Origin: Deltaproteobacteria bacterium | GTDB taxonomy: Bacteria; Desulfobacterota; Desulfomonilia; UBA1062 | Assembly (NCBI GenBank): GCA_018434685.1 | Contig: JAHDOV010000016.1 | Span: 25,563 to 89,562, forward strand | Reading direction: 5' to 3' | Length of the DNA: 64,000 nucleotides | Shown: one piece after another, positions 17,238-26,886 of the stretch | Numbering within the stretch: position 1 is the first letter of the stretch | Layout: each line of letters starts with the position of its first letter | Program-made: the position numbers and the translations under genes | The notes under the pieces: model-generated | Told to the model about the DNA's origin: nothing | The model's database searches: none | What the model saw: the letters and a program-made list of their open reading frames with translations, nothing else

Positions 17238-18225
17238 GGAACTCTCTGAGGAGCGGTCCGAGCCGCTGATTTTCTCTGTTCAGCACCTGTGCCTCCATGA
17301 CGGGCCCGGTATCCGGAGCGTGGTCTTTTTCAAGGGCTGTCCGCTGCACTGCACCTGGTGCCAGAACCCCGAATCCTGGAGCAAGGAGCCGGAACTGGGA
17401 TTCAAGGCCCATCTCTGCATCAACTGCAGGACCTGTGTGGATATCTGCCCTCACGGGGCGATGACATCGGCAGGGATGTGGGACCGCGAGCGCTGCAGGC
17501 TTTGTTTTTCCTGCGTCGAGAGCTGCCCGAGCGGTGCACTTACCCGTTTCGGGGTTTCCAGGTCCATCGAGTCCCTGTTCGAAGAACTCCGGCACGAATT
17601 TCCCCTCTACCGGAATTCAAACGGTGGGGTCACCTTCTCCGGCGGGGAGCCCACGCTGTTTCCTGGTTTTGCCGCACGGCTCGCGAGCCTGCTGCACCAC
17701 CACGGCATTCACCTGGCCCTGGAAACGTGCGGCCAGTTCAGCCTGGAGAAACACGGGCGGGTCAGAGGCCAGCCCCAATCTTCAAAGGAAAGGCCTGTTG
17801 ACTCAGCCTGGTCCCTCTTGTCCGAAGTGGATCTCGTGCTCTTCGATCTCAAGATCTTTGACCCGGGAGAGCACTCGAGGCAGTGCGGGGCAGGCAACAC
17901 CCGTATCAGAAACAATCTCGTGACCATGGCCGAACGTGCCCGGAACAATGCAGGACCGGCAGTCTGGCCCCGTCTTCCGCTCATCCCGGGGATCACGGAC
18001 ACAAAAGAGAACCTGCTCGGGTGGTCGGGTCTTCTGTGCAGGGCAGGCCTTGAGAACCTGACGCTCGTCCCCTACCACCGGCTCGGTGATTCCAAGAGGA
18101 CATGGCTCGGCATGGAGCCCGGGCCGGATCTGCTGCCCGTAACGGACGAGGCGGTCTCCACAGCACGGGAAGTGTTTGCGCAGCAGGGCATCACCTGTTT
18201 TTCTCCCGGAGAAGAGGCGTGGTGA
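17230..18225 (+). CDS. Glycyl radical enzyme activating enzyme (radical SAM)
   Basis: A 331-residue radical-SAM activase. The radical cluster motif CxxxCxxC is GCPLHCTWCQNP near residue 40. Between it and the core is an inserted two-cluster ferredoxin domain (CINCRTCVDICP and CRLCFSCVESCP), as in activases of choline lyase and related dehydratases. VTFSGGEPTLF is the conserved GGE motif. It uses S-adenosylmethionine to place the radical on the glycine of the preceding enzyme. Translation starts with GTG at 17230, overlapping the upstream gene by 8 bases, so the two are translationally coupled. Confidence 0.92.
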   Translation: MSEELSEERSEPLIFSVQHLCLHDGPGIRSVVFFKGCPLHCTWCQNPESWSKEPELGFKAHLCINCRTCVDICPHGAMTSAGMWDRERCRLCFSCVESCPSGALTRFGVSRSIESLFEELRHEFPLYRNSNGGVTFSGGEPTLFPGFAARLASLLHHHGIHLALETCGQFSLEKHGRVRGQPQSSKERPVDSAWSLLSEVDLVLFDLKIFDPGEHSRQCGAGNTRIRNNLVTMAERARNNAGPAVWPRLPLIPGITDTKENLLGWSGLLCRAGLENLTLVPYHRLGDSKRTWLGMEPGPDLLPVTDEAVSTAREVFAQQGITCFSPGEEAW

Positions 18226-18474
18226 CCTCCGGATGATTGCACCGGAAATTATTACGCGTATTGGGTAATTTACAATTGCTATTTCAGAAGAAATATAGTG
18301 TTAAATAGAGTACAAATGAAACAATGTCCTGGGCCGGGGCAATCCGGGGCTTGGGGAGAGCAGAGACGGGGATGCTGCGAGTGAGACACCGTAGCGGCGC
18401 AGTTGTCTGAGGGAATGCTCGATGCCGGCTCAGATTGACCGGTCTCAGAAATTGCACCGGGAGGAGGGGCTTGC

Positions 18475-18855
18475 ATGGGAAGCATTACATCCGAGGATTT
18501 GCAAAGGCTGAGCGAGTGTGTTGAAGGGCTGAAGAAGGATTTCATTCGAATACAGAATACCGGCGGTTCCTGCCTGCGATTCAGCTTCAGACACGGGTTC
18601 TCCCGTCCCGAGGAGGTACAGGATACCTATCGGGTGATTTTCCACGACCTGCTTGGCAAACCCGTTGAAGGACAGGATCAGAGGCTGATTGTCGAGGCAA
18701 AGGCCATGGCGAGGGAATGGTGTTTCACCGTGCACAGCATGACGCTCATCAAGATGAAGAACACCGGTGATAATCCTGAACTGCAGGCGAATGCCGCCAG
18801 GCTCATGAAGGAACTGGACCTGCTCAACCGAAGGTATCAGCTGGACGAGCCCTGA
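18475..18855 (+). CDS. Protein of unknown function, 126 residues
   Basis: A 126-residue soluble protein with a strong ribosome-binding site (GGGAGGAGGGG) before ATG 18475. It is predicted mainly helical, with an N-terminal amphipathic helix (EDLQRLSECVEGLKKDF), a central basic-aromatic segment, and a C-terminal helix rich in leucine (ARLMKELDLLNRRYQL) that could form a coiled coil. I recognise no family. The gene stands 250 bases after the activase and converges with the FRG-domain gene, so it is probably transcribed alone. Confidence 0.6.
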   Translation: MGSITSEDLQRLSECVEGLKKDFIRIQNTGGSCLRFSFRHGFSRPEEVQDTYRVIFHDLLGKPVEGQDQRLIVEAKAMAREWCFTVHSMTLIKMKNTGDNPELQANAARLMKELDLLNRRYQLDEP

Positions 18856-19092
18856 TCAAAGATCGATACCGAAGGTGTGGTTTCCTGGGGTGAACCATAC
18901 CCGGTGCAGCACCTTGATTCGAAATGGACGCTGTATTCCTGCCTGGGCAGGAATGGCTGCGTGCAGTTCCCTGTTATAATTTTCGGGCCTGGATTTTCGT
19001 CTGTGTGGCAACAGCAGGCGAGGCCTGATTGCTCTGCCTGTGGTTTCAGACACCGGGTCCTGTTCTGCAGTGTCCGCCCCGAAGTCTTTCCC

Positions 19093-19878
19093 TCACGTCC
19101 TGGGGCTGTAGTGCCGCTTGAGCCAGCGGCACAGACCGTCCATGCCGGGGAACAGCACCCGCTCGGTGACGTTGGCCTGGTCGAGCTTGTCCCGGATCTC
19201 CCACTTGAGCTCCTGGGGGATGATGATTTTGCGCCAGACCTGCGGGTGTTTCCGGAGCCACTCGTCCAGGACAAGATTCGGGTTGGAGATAACCGAGAAG
19301 AAGGCGAACTGGTTGACGATCCGGTCGTCGATGGAAGGCGGCTCGAAGAAGATCACAAAATCGTGCTGCTCGAGCGTATCCAGCTGGTGCAGGGATTCCA
19401 TGGTCTCCGAGAGCATCTTTACGGTGAAGACGTTGGCCCCTTCCTCGTCGAGCACAGTGCGCAGGTTCTCGGGCAGGAGCTGGTGCACCTTGAGGTAGTT
19501 TACCGCCCAGATGACCCCGTCACAGTCGAACCGCTCGAGGTTAGCTGTGGCGAAGTGCATGGCGACAAACGGCGAGTAGGTCCAGTCCATGAGTCGCGTG
19601 GGCAGGCCGTAGTGCTGCGCAACAGAGAGCCAGTGCCATATCGAATCGGTCTGCACCACGTTGCGGTGGGCATACTTGCTGAAGTTGCGCAGGATGTGGT
19701 GCTCGAGTCCTGCATACATTCCTCCCAGGCGCATGAGGGTAGTCTCGAGCCTGTAGCCCGCGTTAGAGAGCCCGCGGAAGGCATAGCGTGACCGGAAGCG
19801 TCCGATCTCGGAATTCCACGCATCTTCAAAGAGTTCTTCCTGCAGCATGTTCCAGCTGTCGATCCGTACCGTATTCAT
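19093..19878 (-). CDS. FRG-domain protein
   Basis: A 261-residue protein with the FRG domain: the name motif appears as YAFRGLSNAGYRLETTLMR, followed by WLSVAQHYGLPTRLMDWT and SPFVAMHFAT, the usual conserved core. FRG domains are widespread, often near phage, toxin or defence genes, and have no proven biochemical activity. I chose ATG 19878 over the GTG at 19914 because no ribosome-binding site serves the latter. C-terminal half is unrecognised. There is no obvious partner: the convergent neighbour is the 126-residue unknown protein and the divergent one is an M20 peptidase. Confidence 0.82.
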   Translation of the reverse strand: MNTVRIDSWNMLQEELFEDAWNSEIGRFRSRYAFRGLSNAGYRLETTLMRLGGMYAGLEHHILRNFSKYAHRNVVQTDSIWHWLSVAQHYGLPTRLMDWTYSPFVAMHFATANLERFDCDGVIWAVNYLKVHQLLPENLRTVLDEEGANVFTVKMLSETMESLHQLDTLEQHDFVIFFEPPSIDDRIVNQFAFFSVISNPNLVLDEWLRKHPQVWRKIIIPQELKWEIRDKLDQANVTERVLFPGMDGLCRWLKRHYSPRT

Positions 19879-20046
19879 ACCTGCTAGTATACTGATGGAC
19901 GCAAGAAGTTCCACTTAAAAGTGAAGTGCTTGTGCCGTTGCCGGGAAGGAGAGAGGGTCATTTTTAAGAATTGTCTGTAGATACATGGGTGCCTCAGGCG
20001 TATAATCGCACCTCGCAGGAAAGATACAGCGAGGAGGCATTCAGCT

Positions 20047-21405
20047 ATGGAAGGTTCGTCCGAGAGGTTTGAATCGTTTATTCGTCAGCATCTCGAGGGG
20101 TATCTGGCAGAGATCATCCGTCTGTGCGAGCAGCCGAGTGTCTCGGCAACCCGGGAGGGACTGAGGGAATGTGCCCCGCTGGTATGTGAGGCCCTGCAGG
20201 ATCATGGATGTTCTGCCAGGAAGTACGAAACGCCCGGCAGCCCGGTCATCGTCGGTCATGCGACAGGGAAGGCGGAGCGTACCCTCTTGTTGTACAACCA
20301 TTATGATGTCCAGCCGCCGGAACCGCTGGAGGCCTGGACATCGCCGCCGTTCGAGCCGGCAGTGAGGGAAGGCAGGCTCTACGGACGAGGCACGGCAGAT
20401 GACAAGGGGGAGTTCGTGGCCCGTCTGGCGGCCGTCGATGCTGTGCGTGCAGTCCATGGAGGAGCCCTGCCGTGTTCCATCGTCTGGCTGGTGGAGGGAG
20501 AAGAGGAGATCGGCAGTCCACACCTGGCCGCTTTTGTCCGCGAACAGGCCTCTATGCTCGGCTGCTGCGGGGCGCTCTGGGAGGCCGGCGGGGTGAATGC
20601 CGGGGGCCGGCCGGTCATCGGCCTGGGATACCGCGGTATCCTGGCGGTTGAGCTGTCGGTGGAAACCATGAACACGGAAGCCCATTCGGGCAAGGCTCAC
20701 CTGCTGCCCAATGCCGCATGGCGCATGGTGTGGGCCCTGCAGACCCTGAAAGGGCCTGACGAAGGGATCACCATCCCCGGCTTCCACGCCCGTGTCACAC
20801 CGCCCTCCCTGCTCGATCTCGAACTGCTCGATGCGATGCCGCTCGACGATGACCAGCTCAGGGCAACCTACGGGGCCGCAGAATTCGTGCGCGGGCTGAA
20901 GGGCCGCGATCTGCGCCGAAGAGTGTTTGAGCCGACCTGCACTATTCAGGGGATCACCTCGGGCTACCAGGGGCCTGGTGACAAGACCGTCATCCCGCAC
21001 CGGGCAGTGGCAAAGCTGGATTTCCGCCTCGTGCCTGACCAGGATCCGGACGATATCCTGGCAAGGCTGCGCGCCCATCTCGACGAACAGGGCTTTGCCG
21101 ATGTGCATATCCACTGTCATGGTGCCATGTGGCCGTGCAGGACCGATGCGCATGATCCCTTAGTCGGGCTGACCGCCCGGACGGGCGAGCAGGTCTACCG
21201 GAAGCCGGCCGTGCTGTCACCGCTCTCAGGGGGGAGCAGCCCGGCCTATGCAGTCGCGAACACCCTCCATGTCCCGGTGGTGACCGCGGGTATCGGGTAC
21301 TGGGACAACCGTATGCATGCCCCTGATGAACATATCCGCATCGATGATTTTGTGGCAGGTGCGTGCCACATTGCGCGTATCATCGAAGAGCTCGCCCTGC
21401 TGTAG
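20047..21405 (+). CDS. M20-family metallopeptidase (dipeptidase / deacylase)
   Basis: A 452-residue zinc peptidase of the ArgE/DapE/CNDP group. The metal and catalytic motifs are visible: NHYDVQPPEP (first ligand), GRGTADDKGE (bridging aspartate), and LVEGEEEIGSPH (general-base glutamate pair). A dimerisation lid domain follows (HSGKAHLLPNAAWRM). Length and the YNHYDVQP motif suit the cytosolic dipeptidase subgroup. AGGAGG precedes ATG 20047. The sensor kinase begins 15 bases after its stop, so the two may be co-transcribed. Confidence 0.88.
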   Translation: MEGSSERFESFIRQHLEGYLAEIIRLCEQPSVSATREGLRECAPLVCEALQDHGCSARKYETPGSPVIVGHATGKAERTLLLYNHYDVQPPEPLEAWTSPPFEPAVREGRLYGRGTADDKGEFVARLAAVDAVRAVHGGALPCSIVWLVEGEEEIGSPHLAAFVREQASMLGCCGALWEAGGVNAGGRPVIGLGYRGILAVELSVETMNTEAHSGKAHLLPNAAWRMVWALQTLKGPDEGITIPGFHARVTPPSLLDLELLDAMPLDDDQLRATYGAAEFVRGLKGRDLRRRVFEPTCTIQGITSGYQGPGDKTVIPHRAVAKLDFRLVPDQDPDDILARLRAHLDEQGFADVHIHCHGAMWPCRTDAHDPLVGLTARTGEQVYRKPAVLSPLSGGSSPAYAVANTLHVPVVTAGIGYWDNRMHAPDEHIRIDDFVAGACHIARIIEELALL

Positions 21406-21420
21406 GGCAAGGAGACAGCG

Positions 21421-23235
21421 ATGACCTTGATGAACCCTGATACACCACCCGAAGATACCAACCGTTGCTGGCGGATGTATCGTTCCGTGTTCGATGCGTC
21501 CGGAGATGCACTCCTCCTGGTGGCGCTGGATGGCCATATATTCGAATGCAATCATGCAGCCTGCAGCTTTTACGGATATACGAGAAAAGAGATGCTGACC
21601 AGGCGGCTGGCCGATCTTATTCCCGAGCAGCTCACAGCCACCTTGCCGGAGATCATGACGGAAGATCTCACCACCCGGGGTGACTTCGTGTGGAGGAGCC
21701 TCAGAAACAAGAACGGTCAGATCTTTCCGGCTCGGATCAGTACGCAGATGATCAGGATCGGAAAGAGAAAATGCCTCCTGGTCTGTGTCCGCAAGCTCTT
21801 CATCAGAAAGGCATCCTGGCTTGACGACGCGACAGACGTGCCTCAGTCGAAAGATCGTGATATACCGGTTTACACGATCACCTGGCAGTCCATGAACAAC
21901 GATTTCGTCATGATCGGCTGCAACATGGCGACCGAGGATTTCGAGAACGTGGCCATCACCGATTTCATCGGAAAGAGGGCGTCTGAGCTTTACAGCGCCC
22001 GGCCGGACATCCTTGAAGACTTATGGCGGTGCTTTGAAGGGGAAACTGTCTTCAAAAAGAAGATGCACTATCTCATGGTCACCACCGGCAAAGAGAGAAG
22101 GATGGCTGCCACCTATGTGTACATGCCCCCGAACCTGATACTCGTGCACCTGCGAGACATCACGGACCGGGAGCAGGCACTCGGAGCGCTGCGGGAGAGT
22201 GAGCAGCGCCTGAAGACCCAGTATCTCTGCATGCCCGTCCCCACCATCACCTGGCAGAGGCAGGGAGAAGAATTCTTCCTCATGGATTTCAACCTCGCTG
22301 CAGAAGAATTCACCTACGGGCAGATTACCGATTATATCGGCAGTACGGCCTCAGATATCTACGCTGACCGGCCTGATATCCAGGATGATTTCAGGCGGTG
22401 CTTCGATGAGAGAACCTTTGTGAAGCGGGAGACGCCCTACACCATGTTTACTACCGGCCAGGAAAAGATCATCGCCATGACCTACACCTACATTCCGCCG
22501 GATCTGGTCATGTGCCACATGGATGACATCACCAGACGCAAGGCTGCCGAGGAAGAGCTGCGCAACTCTGAGAAAAATCTGAAGATTCTCTCCTCGCAGC
22601 TCATGAATGCCGAGGAAAAGGTGCGAAAGCGCATTGCGCTGGAGCTCCATGACAGCATCGGGCAATGCCTGAGCACAATCAAGTTCAATGCGGAAAACAG
22701 CCTGCACCGGATGATGAATGTCGGTGTGCTGGAAGGACTCGAATCCCTGAAGGCCGGCATTCCACTGATTCAGCGCGCCATCGAAGAAGTGAGGAAGATA
22801 TCCATGGACCTGCGCCCCCCGATCCTGGACGACCTGGGCATCCTCGCGACCATATCGTGGTTCTGCAGGGAGTTTCATGAGATCTATGCGGATATCGACG
22901 TTGAAAAGCAGCTGACTGTCGAGGAAGAAGACGTCCCTGATCACCTGAGAATCATCGTGTACAGGATCCTGCAGGAGGCATTGAACAACACGGCCAAGCA
23001 CAGCAGGGCTGACAAGGTGAGAGTCTGCCTCGGCAAAGACCACGGGGGTGTCGAGCTGTGTATCCGGGATAACGGGACAGGCTTTGACATAGGGAAGGTG
23101 CTCGTGAAAGACGGGTTGTCCCGGGGCATGGGACTCGCCAGCATGCGCGAACGGGTCGAGATCTCCGGAGGTGAGTTCTCCATCGAAACAGGAGAGGGCC
23201 GGGGTACCACGATACGGGCTGCCTGGCCGGAATGA
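21421..23235 (+). CDS. PAS-domain sensor histidine kinase (NarX/DegS type)
   Basis: A 604-residue soluble kinase with no membrane segment. An N-terminal PAS domain (about residues 15-130) is followed by two tandem PAS-like domains sharing the patterns DFIGKRASELYSARPDI and DYIGSTASDIYADRPDI. The HisKA_3 dimerisation box has RIALELHDSIGQCLS with phosphoacceptor H410. A HATPase_c domain follows (LQEALNNTAKHS, NGTGFD, GMGLASMRERVE). Such kinases signal to NarL/LuxR response regulators, and one is encoded tail-to-tail 10 bases away. The tandem PAS domains may sense redox or a small cytosolic ligand. Confidence 0.88.
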   Translation: MTLMNPDTPPEDTNRCWRMYRSVFDASGDALLLVALDGHIFECNHAACSFYGYTRKEMLTRRLADLIPEQLTATLPEIMTEDLTTRGDFVWRSLRNKNGQIFPARISTQMIRIGKRKCLLVCVRKLFIRKASWLDDATDVPQSKDRDIPVYTITWQSMNNDFVMIGCNMATEDFENVAITDFIGKRASELYSARPDILEDLWRCFEGETVFKKKMHYLMVTTGKERRMAATYVYMPPNLILVHLRDITDREQALGALRESEQRLKTQYLCMPVPTITWQRQGEEFFLMDFNLAAEEFTYGQITDYIGSTASDIYADRPDIQDDFRRCFDERTFVKRETPYTMFTTGQEKIIAMTYTYIPPDLVMCHMDDITRRKAAEEELRNSEKNLKILSSQLMNAEEKVRKRIALELHDSIGQCLSTIKFNAENSLHRMMNVGVLEGLESLKAGIPLIQRAIEEVRKISMDLRPPILDDLGILATISWFCREFHEIYADIDVEKQLTVEEEDVPDHLRIIVYRILQEALNNTAKHSRADKVRVCLGKDHGGVELCIRDNGTGFDIGKVLVKDGLSRGMGLASMRERVEISGGEFSIETGEGRGTTIRAAWPE

Positions 23236-23245
23236 GGGATTCTCC

Positions 23246-23899
23246 CTAGGTTTCTGTCAGGCCGTGTTCAATGGCGAAGGCGGTCAAGGCTGCCGCGGTA
23301 TGCAGATCAAGCTTCTTCATGAGATTGTCCCGGTGCTTTTCCACGGTCTTCAGGCTGATACAGAGATAGTCCGCGATTTCCTTGTTCCGGTAGTCTTCGG
23401 CGATCAGCTTGAGGATCTCCCGCTGCCTCTGGGTGAGGGTTTCCAGGACCGGTTTGGTCTGACCCTCCCTCTTTCCGTCCAGGTACCCCTGGATCACCCG
23501 TTGTGAGATGCCGGGACTCAGGTAGGGTTTGCCGCTCAATACGGTGTGGATGGCCATGACGAGTTCCGCACGGGTCGAATCTTTCAGGACATAACCGTCT
23601 GCCCCGGCCCGAAGGCTGGCGAGAACATATTCCTCGGTCTTGTGAACCGTCAGGACCAGGACCCTGGTCTCGGGGTGATTCCTCTTGATCTCGCGGATCG
23701 CATCCATGCCGTTCATCCTCGGCATGGTCAGATCAAGCAGGACCATGTCGGGTTCCAGTTCATTGACCCGTCGAATGGCTTCCAGACCGTCCCCAGCCTC
23801 GCCGATTATTTCCAGTTCCTCATCGGATGACAGGAGAGACTTCAGTCCTTCCCGCAGGATGGTGTGATCCTCGGCAATGATAATCCTCTTGCCCTTCAT
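23246..23899 (-). CDS. NarL/LuxR-family response regulator
   Basis: A 217-residue response regulator. The receiver domain has the acidic pair AEDH, phosphoacceptor D56 in MVLLDLTMP, the threonine in VLVLTVHK and the lysine in YVLKDS. The C-terminal LuxR helix-turn-helix is LTQRQREILKLIAEDYRNKE followed by ISLKTVEKHRDNLM. It is the likely partner of the adjacent kinase, but it is encoded on the opposite strand, convergent and only 10 bases away, so the two are transcribed separately. Its gene diverges from the molybdopterin oxidoreductase genes, which are plausible targets. Confidence 0.9.
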   Translation of the reverse strand: MKGKRIIIAEDHTILREGLKSLLSSDEELEIIGEAGDGLEAIRRVNELEPDMVLLDLTMPRMNGMDAIREIKRNHPETRVLVLTVHKTEEYVLASLRAGADGYVLKDSTRAELVMAIHTVLSGKPYLSPGISQRVIQGYLDGKREGQTKPVLETLTQRQREILKLIAEDYRNKEIADYLCISLKTVEKHRDNLMKKLDLHTAAALTAFAIEHGLTET

Positions 23900-24292
23900 C
23901 GGTTCCTTATATCCTGGCAGGCGTGTTCCGTTAACATCGATTCTCCCGTGGTGTTTCCCGTTTTCCGCTTCAGGACGGATACCTTCCTGAAATCAGGTGC
24001 ATATCCATGAAAAATACCGATGAGACGGAATTTATCATGACAGGGGATATTAGTAAAGAAATAAGGTGCATACCCCGGTGAAATAGGGTCTTCACCTGAT
24101 TGTCCTTTGAATCTTATGGTCATAGGGTGAGCTTAACGTAAGAGTGTTTCAATGGGTATAGGTTTACCCGGCAACTGTTTGGCCTGGAAAACTGTTGTCT
24201 CTTCGCTGGAGCATAGGCCGGCGACACGGACAGGCCAACTGAACACTCACCAGGCATTGTTTTTAGAAAAAACAAGGTGTGAGGTGTAAAGA
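23900..24292. promoter_or_regulatory. Divergent promoter region with leader hairpin
   Basis: About 390 bases between the response regulator and the molybdopterin oxidoreductase, which must hold both promoters. At 24257-24275 a perfect 8-base stem (TTGTTTTT, loop AGA, AAAAACAA) lies just before the GAGGTG ribosome-binding site of the downstream gene and could affect its translation. No regulator site could be defined with confidence. Confidence 0.5.
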
Positions 24293-26875
24293 ATGGGCAA
24301 AAAGATTGAAGTTTCAAGACGGCGGTTTTTACAAGTTGCTGGAGCAACCGGTGCTGCCTTGGCTGGTTCTGCGTTCCCCTTCAGGAACCTGAAACCGGCA
24401 TGGGCATTCGGCGACCATCCACAGGAGCAGCTTCCCTACCGGATCACTAAGAAGATTCCCCAGGTCTGCGCCCGTGCGTGCGAGGCAGACTGCGCCTACA
24501 ACGTTGTTGTCGGCGTAGATCCCGCTACCGGGGTCGAACGTGCCATCACCCTCGAGGGTAGGCCGGAAGACCCGGTATCCAATGGGAAATTCTGTATCAA
24601 GGGTATGGGCTTTGTCGACTCCATGTATGATCCTGACCGGCTGATGGTATCCCTGAAGAGAACCAACAAGAACAAGGGAACCGATGAGGATCCGGGCTGG
24701 GTCACGATGAAGACGGATGATGCCGTGCACGAGATCATCGAAGGGCTGAAGAAATTCAAACCCGAAGAAATCCTCATGTGCTCTCCGGGAGACCCGTACA
24801 CAAACAGGCTCTGCCAGTCCATCGGCTGCACCCGGGCCGACCAGAGAACAGAGTGTTTCGGCACGCATTACTACATCAACTGTCTGACGGTGACCAATCC
24901 CCCGAACAAAGTTTATTCAAGCTGCTATACCCCCAGCCACCATGTGTGCGGGTATGACTACGACAATTCCAAGTACCAGGTCTGGTTCGGCTTCGACTCC
25001 TTCTCCAAGTGCGGGAAGGCAGGTATGCTCAACCACTGGGCCACGGGAAAGCGTAACGGTTGCAAGATCGTCATGTTCAACCCCGTCAAGACTCCGTTGA
25101 TGGAGGGTTACGCCAGCGAATACTATGCCATCAAACCGGGGACCGACCTGGCAGTGGCACTGGCCATGATCAATGTGATCCTGAAGGCGGGCAAGTACAA
25201 TGCCTCCTTTATCGACAAGTACTCCGACGCGATTGCCCTGGTCGATGACAAAACCAAGGCCGGTCTGAAGACGGAAGACGGCAGGTTCCTCTCCTGGTGT
25301 ACCAAGCACAACAAGGCAGAGGCCATAGACGAGTGCGATGCACCCGCCCTGGACGGCGGTCCCTTCAAGGTCAGCATAGGCGGAAAGCAGGTCAGTGCAA
25401 CACCGGTCATGCAGATCCTGAAGGAAGTGGTGAAGACCTATACGCCTGAGTGGGCAGCCAAGATCAGCGAGGTGCCTGCCAAGGCTATCGAGAAGATCGC
25501 CCTGGAATTCGCGGCAGCCGGACCCTATGCGATGGTCCCCACCTACAAGCGTGATGCGGCAGGCCCCAACTATGCCAACAGCTGGCGGTTGCGCCATGCC
25601 ATCAATATCCTCAATACCCTGTCGGGTTCCATCGATCATGAGGGTGGTATTCTGCTTCTGCACGATGTCAAGATGCCCTGGATTGATGAGCTATCACCCC
25701 CTGTGGTACCCTATCCTGAGCAGCCGGCCCACCCGGTCGATTACCGGAACCAATTCCCGGTCACCGACAATATCTACCGCAGGAAAGATTTCTCCGCACC
25801 CGGGCACTATGGTATGGTCGGATGGGGACTCTACAAGACCAACCATACAAAAGCGGTTTTCTTCAGGAACCCGCACCGGGGACTCTTTTCCATGATCCAG
25901 TCGCAGATGCTGGAGAAATCCCTGGACAAGATAGAACTTGTCGTGGACTGGAACCTCTATCTCGATGACCTGGGCTACTTCTGTGACTATGTCATCGCGG
26001 CACCCCACCAGTTCGAGGGCGGCAAGATGGATCTGCGCCTGTACTATCCGAAGTATCCCTGCATCGTAGGCGGATCTGCAGTCCAGAAGCCCACAGGCGA
26101 CCAGATCGGCTGGGGCGGCTTTGCTGCCAAGATCGGTCTGGCCCTGGCCCCGAAGTACTGGACCACGGACGGAAGCGGCAACCCAGAAAAGAAGATACCC
26201 ACGAACATGGGCGATGTTGCTGTGAAGAAGATGGGCATTGCAGAAGATGCGGCCGATTTCATGAAGAAAGGCGGTTTCTGGATCGACAAGACCCCGTACC
26301 AGAACTACAAGCAGATCAAAGAGCTCTCTTATGGCAGGCCCAACGGAAGGGTCAGGATGTACATCGACGAGTTTGTCGAGGTTGACCACAGTCCGCTGCC
26401 AATCTGGGCTCCCCGCTGGCACGAATCAAAAGGCGAATATAAATTCTCCCTGCTTGTCACCCGGGCACCCTGGCACATGCACGCAGACCCCAACTTCATC
26501 AACAACGCTGTGCTCAAAGAGGTCACCATCCGCAACCACATGGACGCGGTGTGGATGAATCCCGAGGCTGGCGCAGCGCTGGGTCTCAAGGAAGGGGACA
26601 TGGTAATGCTGGAGAACGACCCGAAATACATGAAGGATCTTCCCAGACCGCAGAAGGCGAAAATCCACCTGACGAAACGAATCGACAGGAAGGACTGCGT
26701 GCTTCTGTTCCATGGCATCGGGCACCGGGCCAAGAATCTCAAGGTGGCTGCCAATTTCGGCTACCGTGACGGCGATCTTATACCGCAGAAGAACCCTGCC
26801 ATTGCGAAGAAGCACGATCCAACCGGTATGGGCTGGGTTGAGGATGTTTTTGTCAGCATCAAAAAGATATCGTGA
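24293..26875 (+). CDS. Tat-exported molybdopterin oxidoreductase catalytic subunit (DMSO reductase family)
   Basis: An 860-residue enzyme. The N-terminus is a twin-arginine signal (SRRRFLQVAGATGAALAG), so it is exported folded. The proximal 4Fe-4S site is C59-x3-C63-x3-C67-x33-C101 (VCARACEADC and FCIKG). The rest is the molybdopterin-binding fold, with the C-terminal MopB segment (WMNPEAGAALGLKEGDMVML). The region around residues 180-220 is rich in cysteine and could supply the molybdenum ligand. The electron donor or acceptor role cannot be fixed; candidates in this family include polysulfide, tetrathionate, arsenate or DMSO-type substrates. A ferredoxin subunit gene follows 11 bases later. 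Confidence 0.88.
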   Translation: MGKKIEVSRRRFLQVAGATGAALAGSAFPFRNLKPAWAFGDHPQEQLPYRITKKIPQVCARACEADCAYNVVVGVDPATGVERAITLEGRPEDPVSNGKFCIKGMGFVDSMYDPDRLMVSLKRTNKNKGTDEDPGWVTMKTDDAVHEIIEGLKKFKPEEILMCSPGDPYTNRLCQSIGCTRADQRTECFGTHYYINCLTVTNPPNKVYSSCYTPSHHVCGYDYDNSKYQVWFGFDSFSKCGKAGMLNHWATGKRNGCKIVMFNPVKTPLMEGYASEYYAIKPGTDLAVALAMINVILKAGKYNASFIDKYSDAIALVDDKTKAGLKTEDGRFLSWCTKHNKAEAIDECDAPALDGGPFKVSIGGKQVSATPVMQILKEVVKTYTPEWAAKISEVPAKAIEKIALEFAAAGPYAMVPTYKRDAAGPNYANSWRLRHAINILNTLSGSIDHEGGILLLHDVKMPWIDELSPPVVPYPEQPAHPVDYRNQFPVTDNIYRRKDFSAPGHYGMVGWGLYKTNHTKAVFFRNPHRGLFSMIQSQMLEKSLDKIELVVDWNLYLDDLGYFCDYVIAAPHQFEGGKMDLRLYYPKYPCIVGGSAVQKPTGDQIGWGGFAAKIGLALAPKYWTTDGSGNPEKKIPTNMGDVAVKKMGIAEDAADFMKKGGFWIDKTPYQNYKQIKELSYGRPNGRVRMYIDEFVEVDHSPLPIWAPRWHESKGEYKFSLLVTRAPWHMHADPNFINNAVLKEVTIRNHMDAVWMNPEAGAALGLKEGDMVMLENDPKYMKDLPRPQKAKIHLTKRIDRKDCVLLFHGIGHRAKNLKVAANFGYRDGDLIPQKNPAIAKKHDPTGMGWVEDVFVSIKKIS

Positions 26876-26886
26876 GGTGATGAAAC

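Noticed and set aside
18877..19791. Long plus-strand frame opposite the FRG-domain gene
   Set aside because: No family signature or start signal, while the minus-strand frame has clear FRG motifs.
24130..24292. Molybdenum cofactor riboswitch before the oxidoreductase
   Set aside because: The leader lacks the conserved helices of that RNA; only a simple hairpin is visible.
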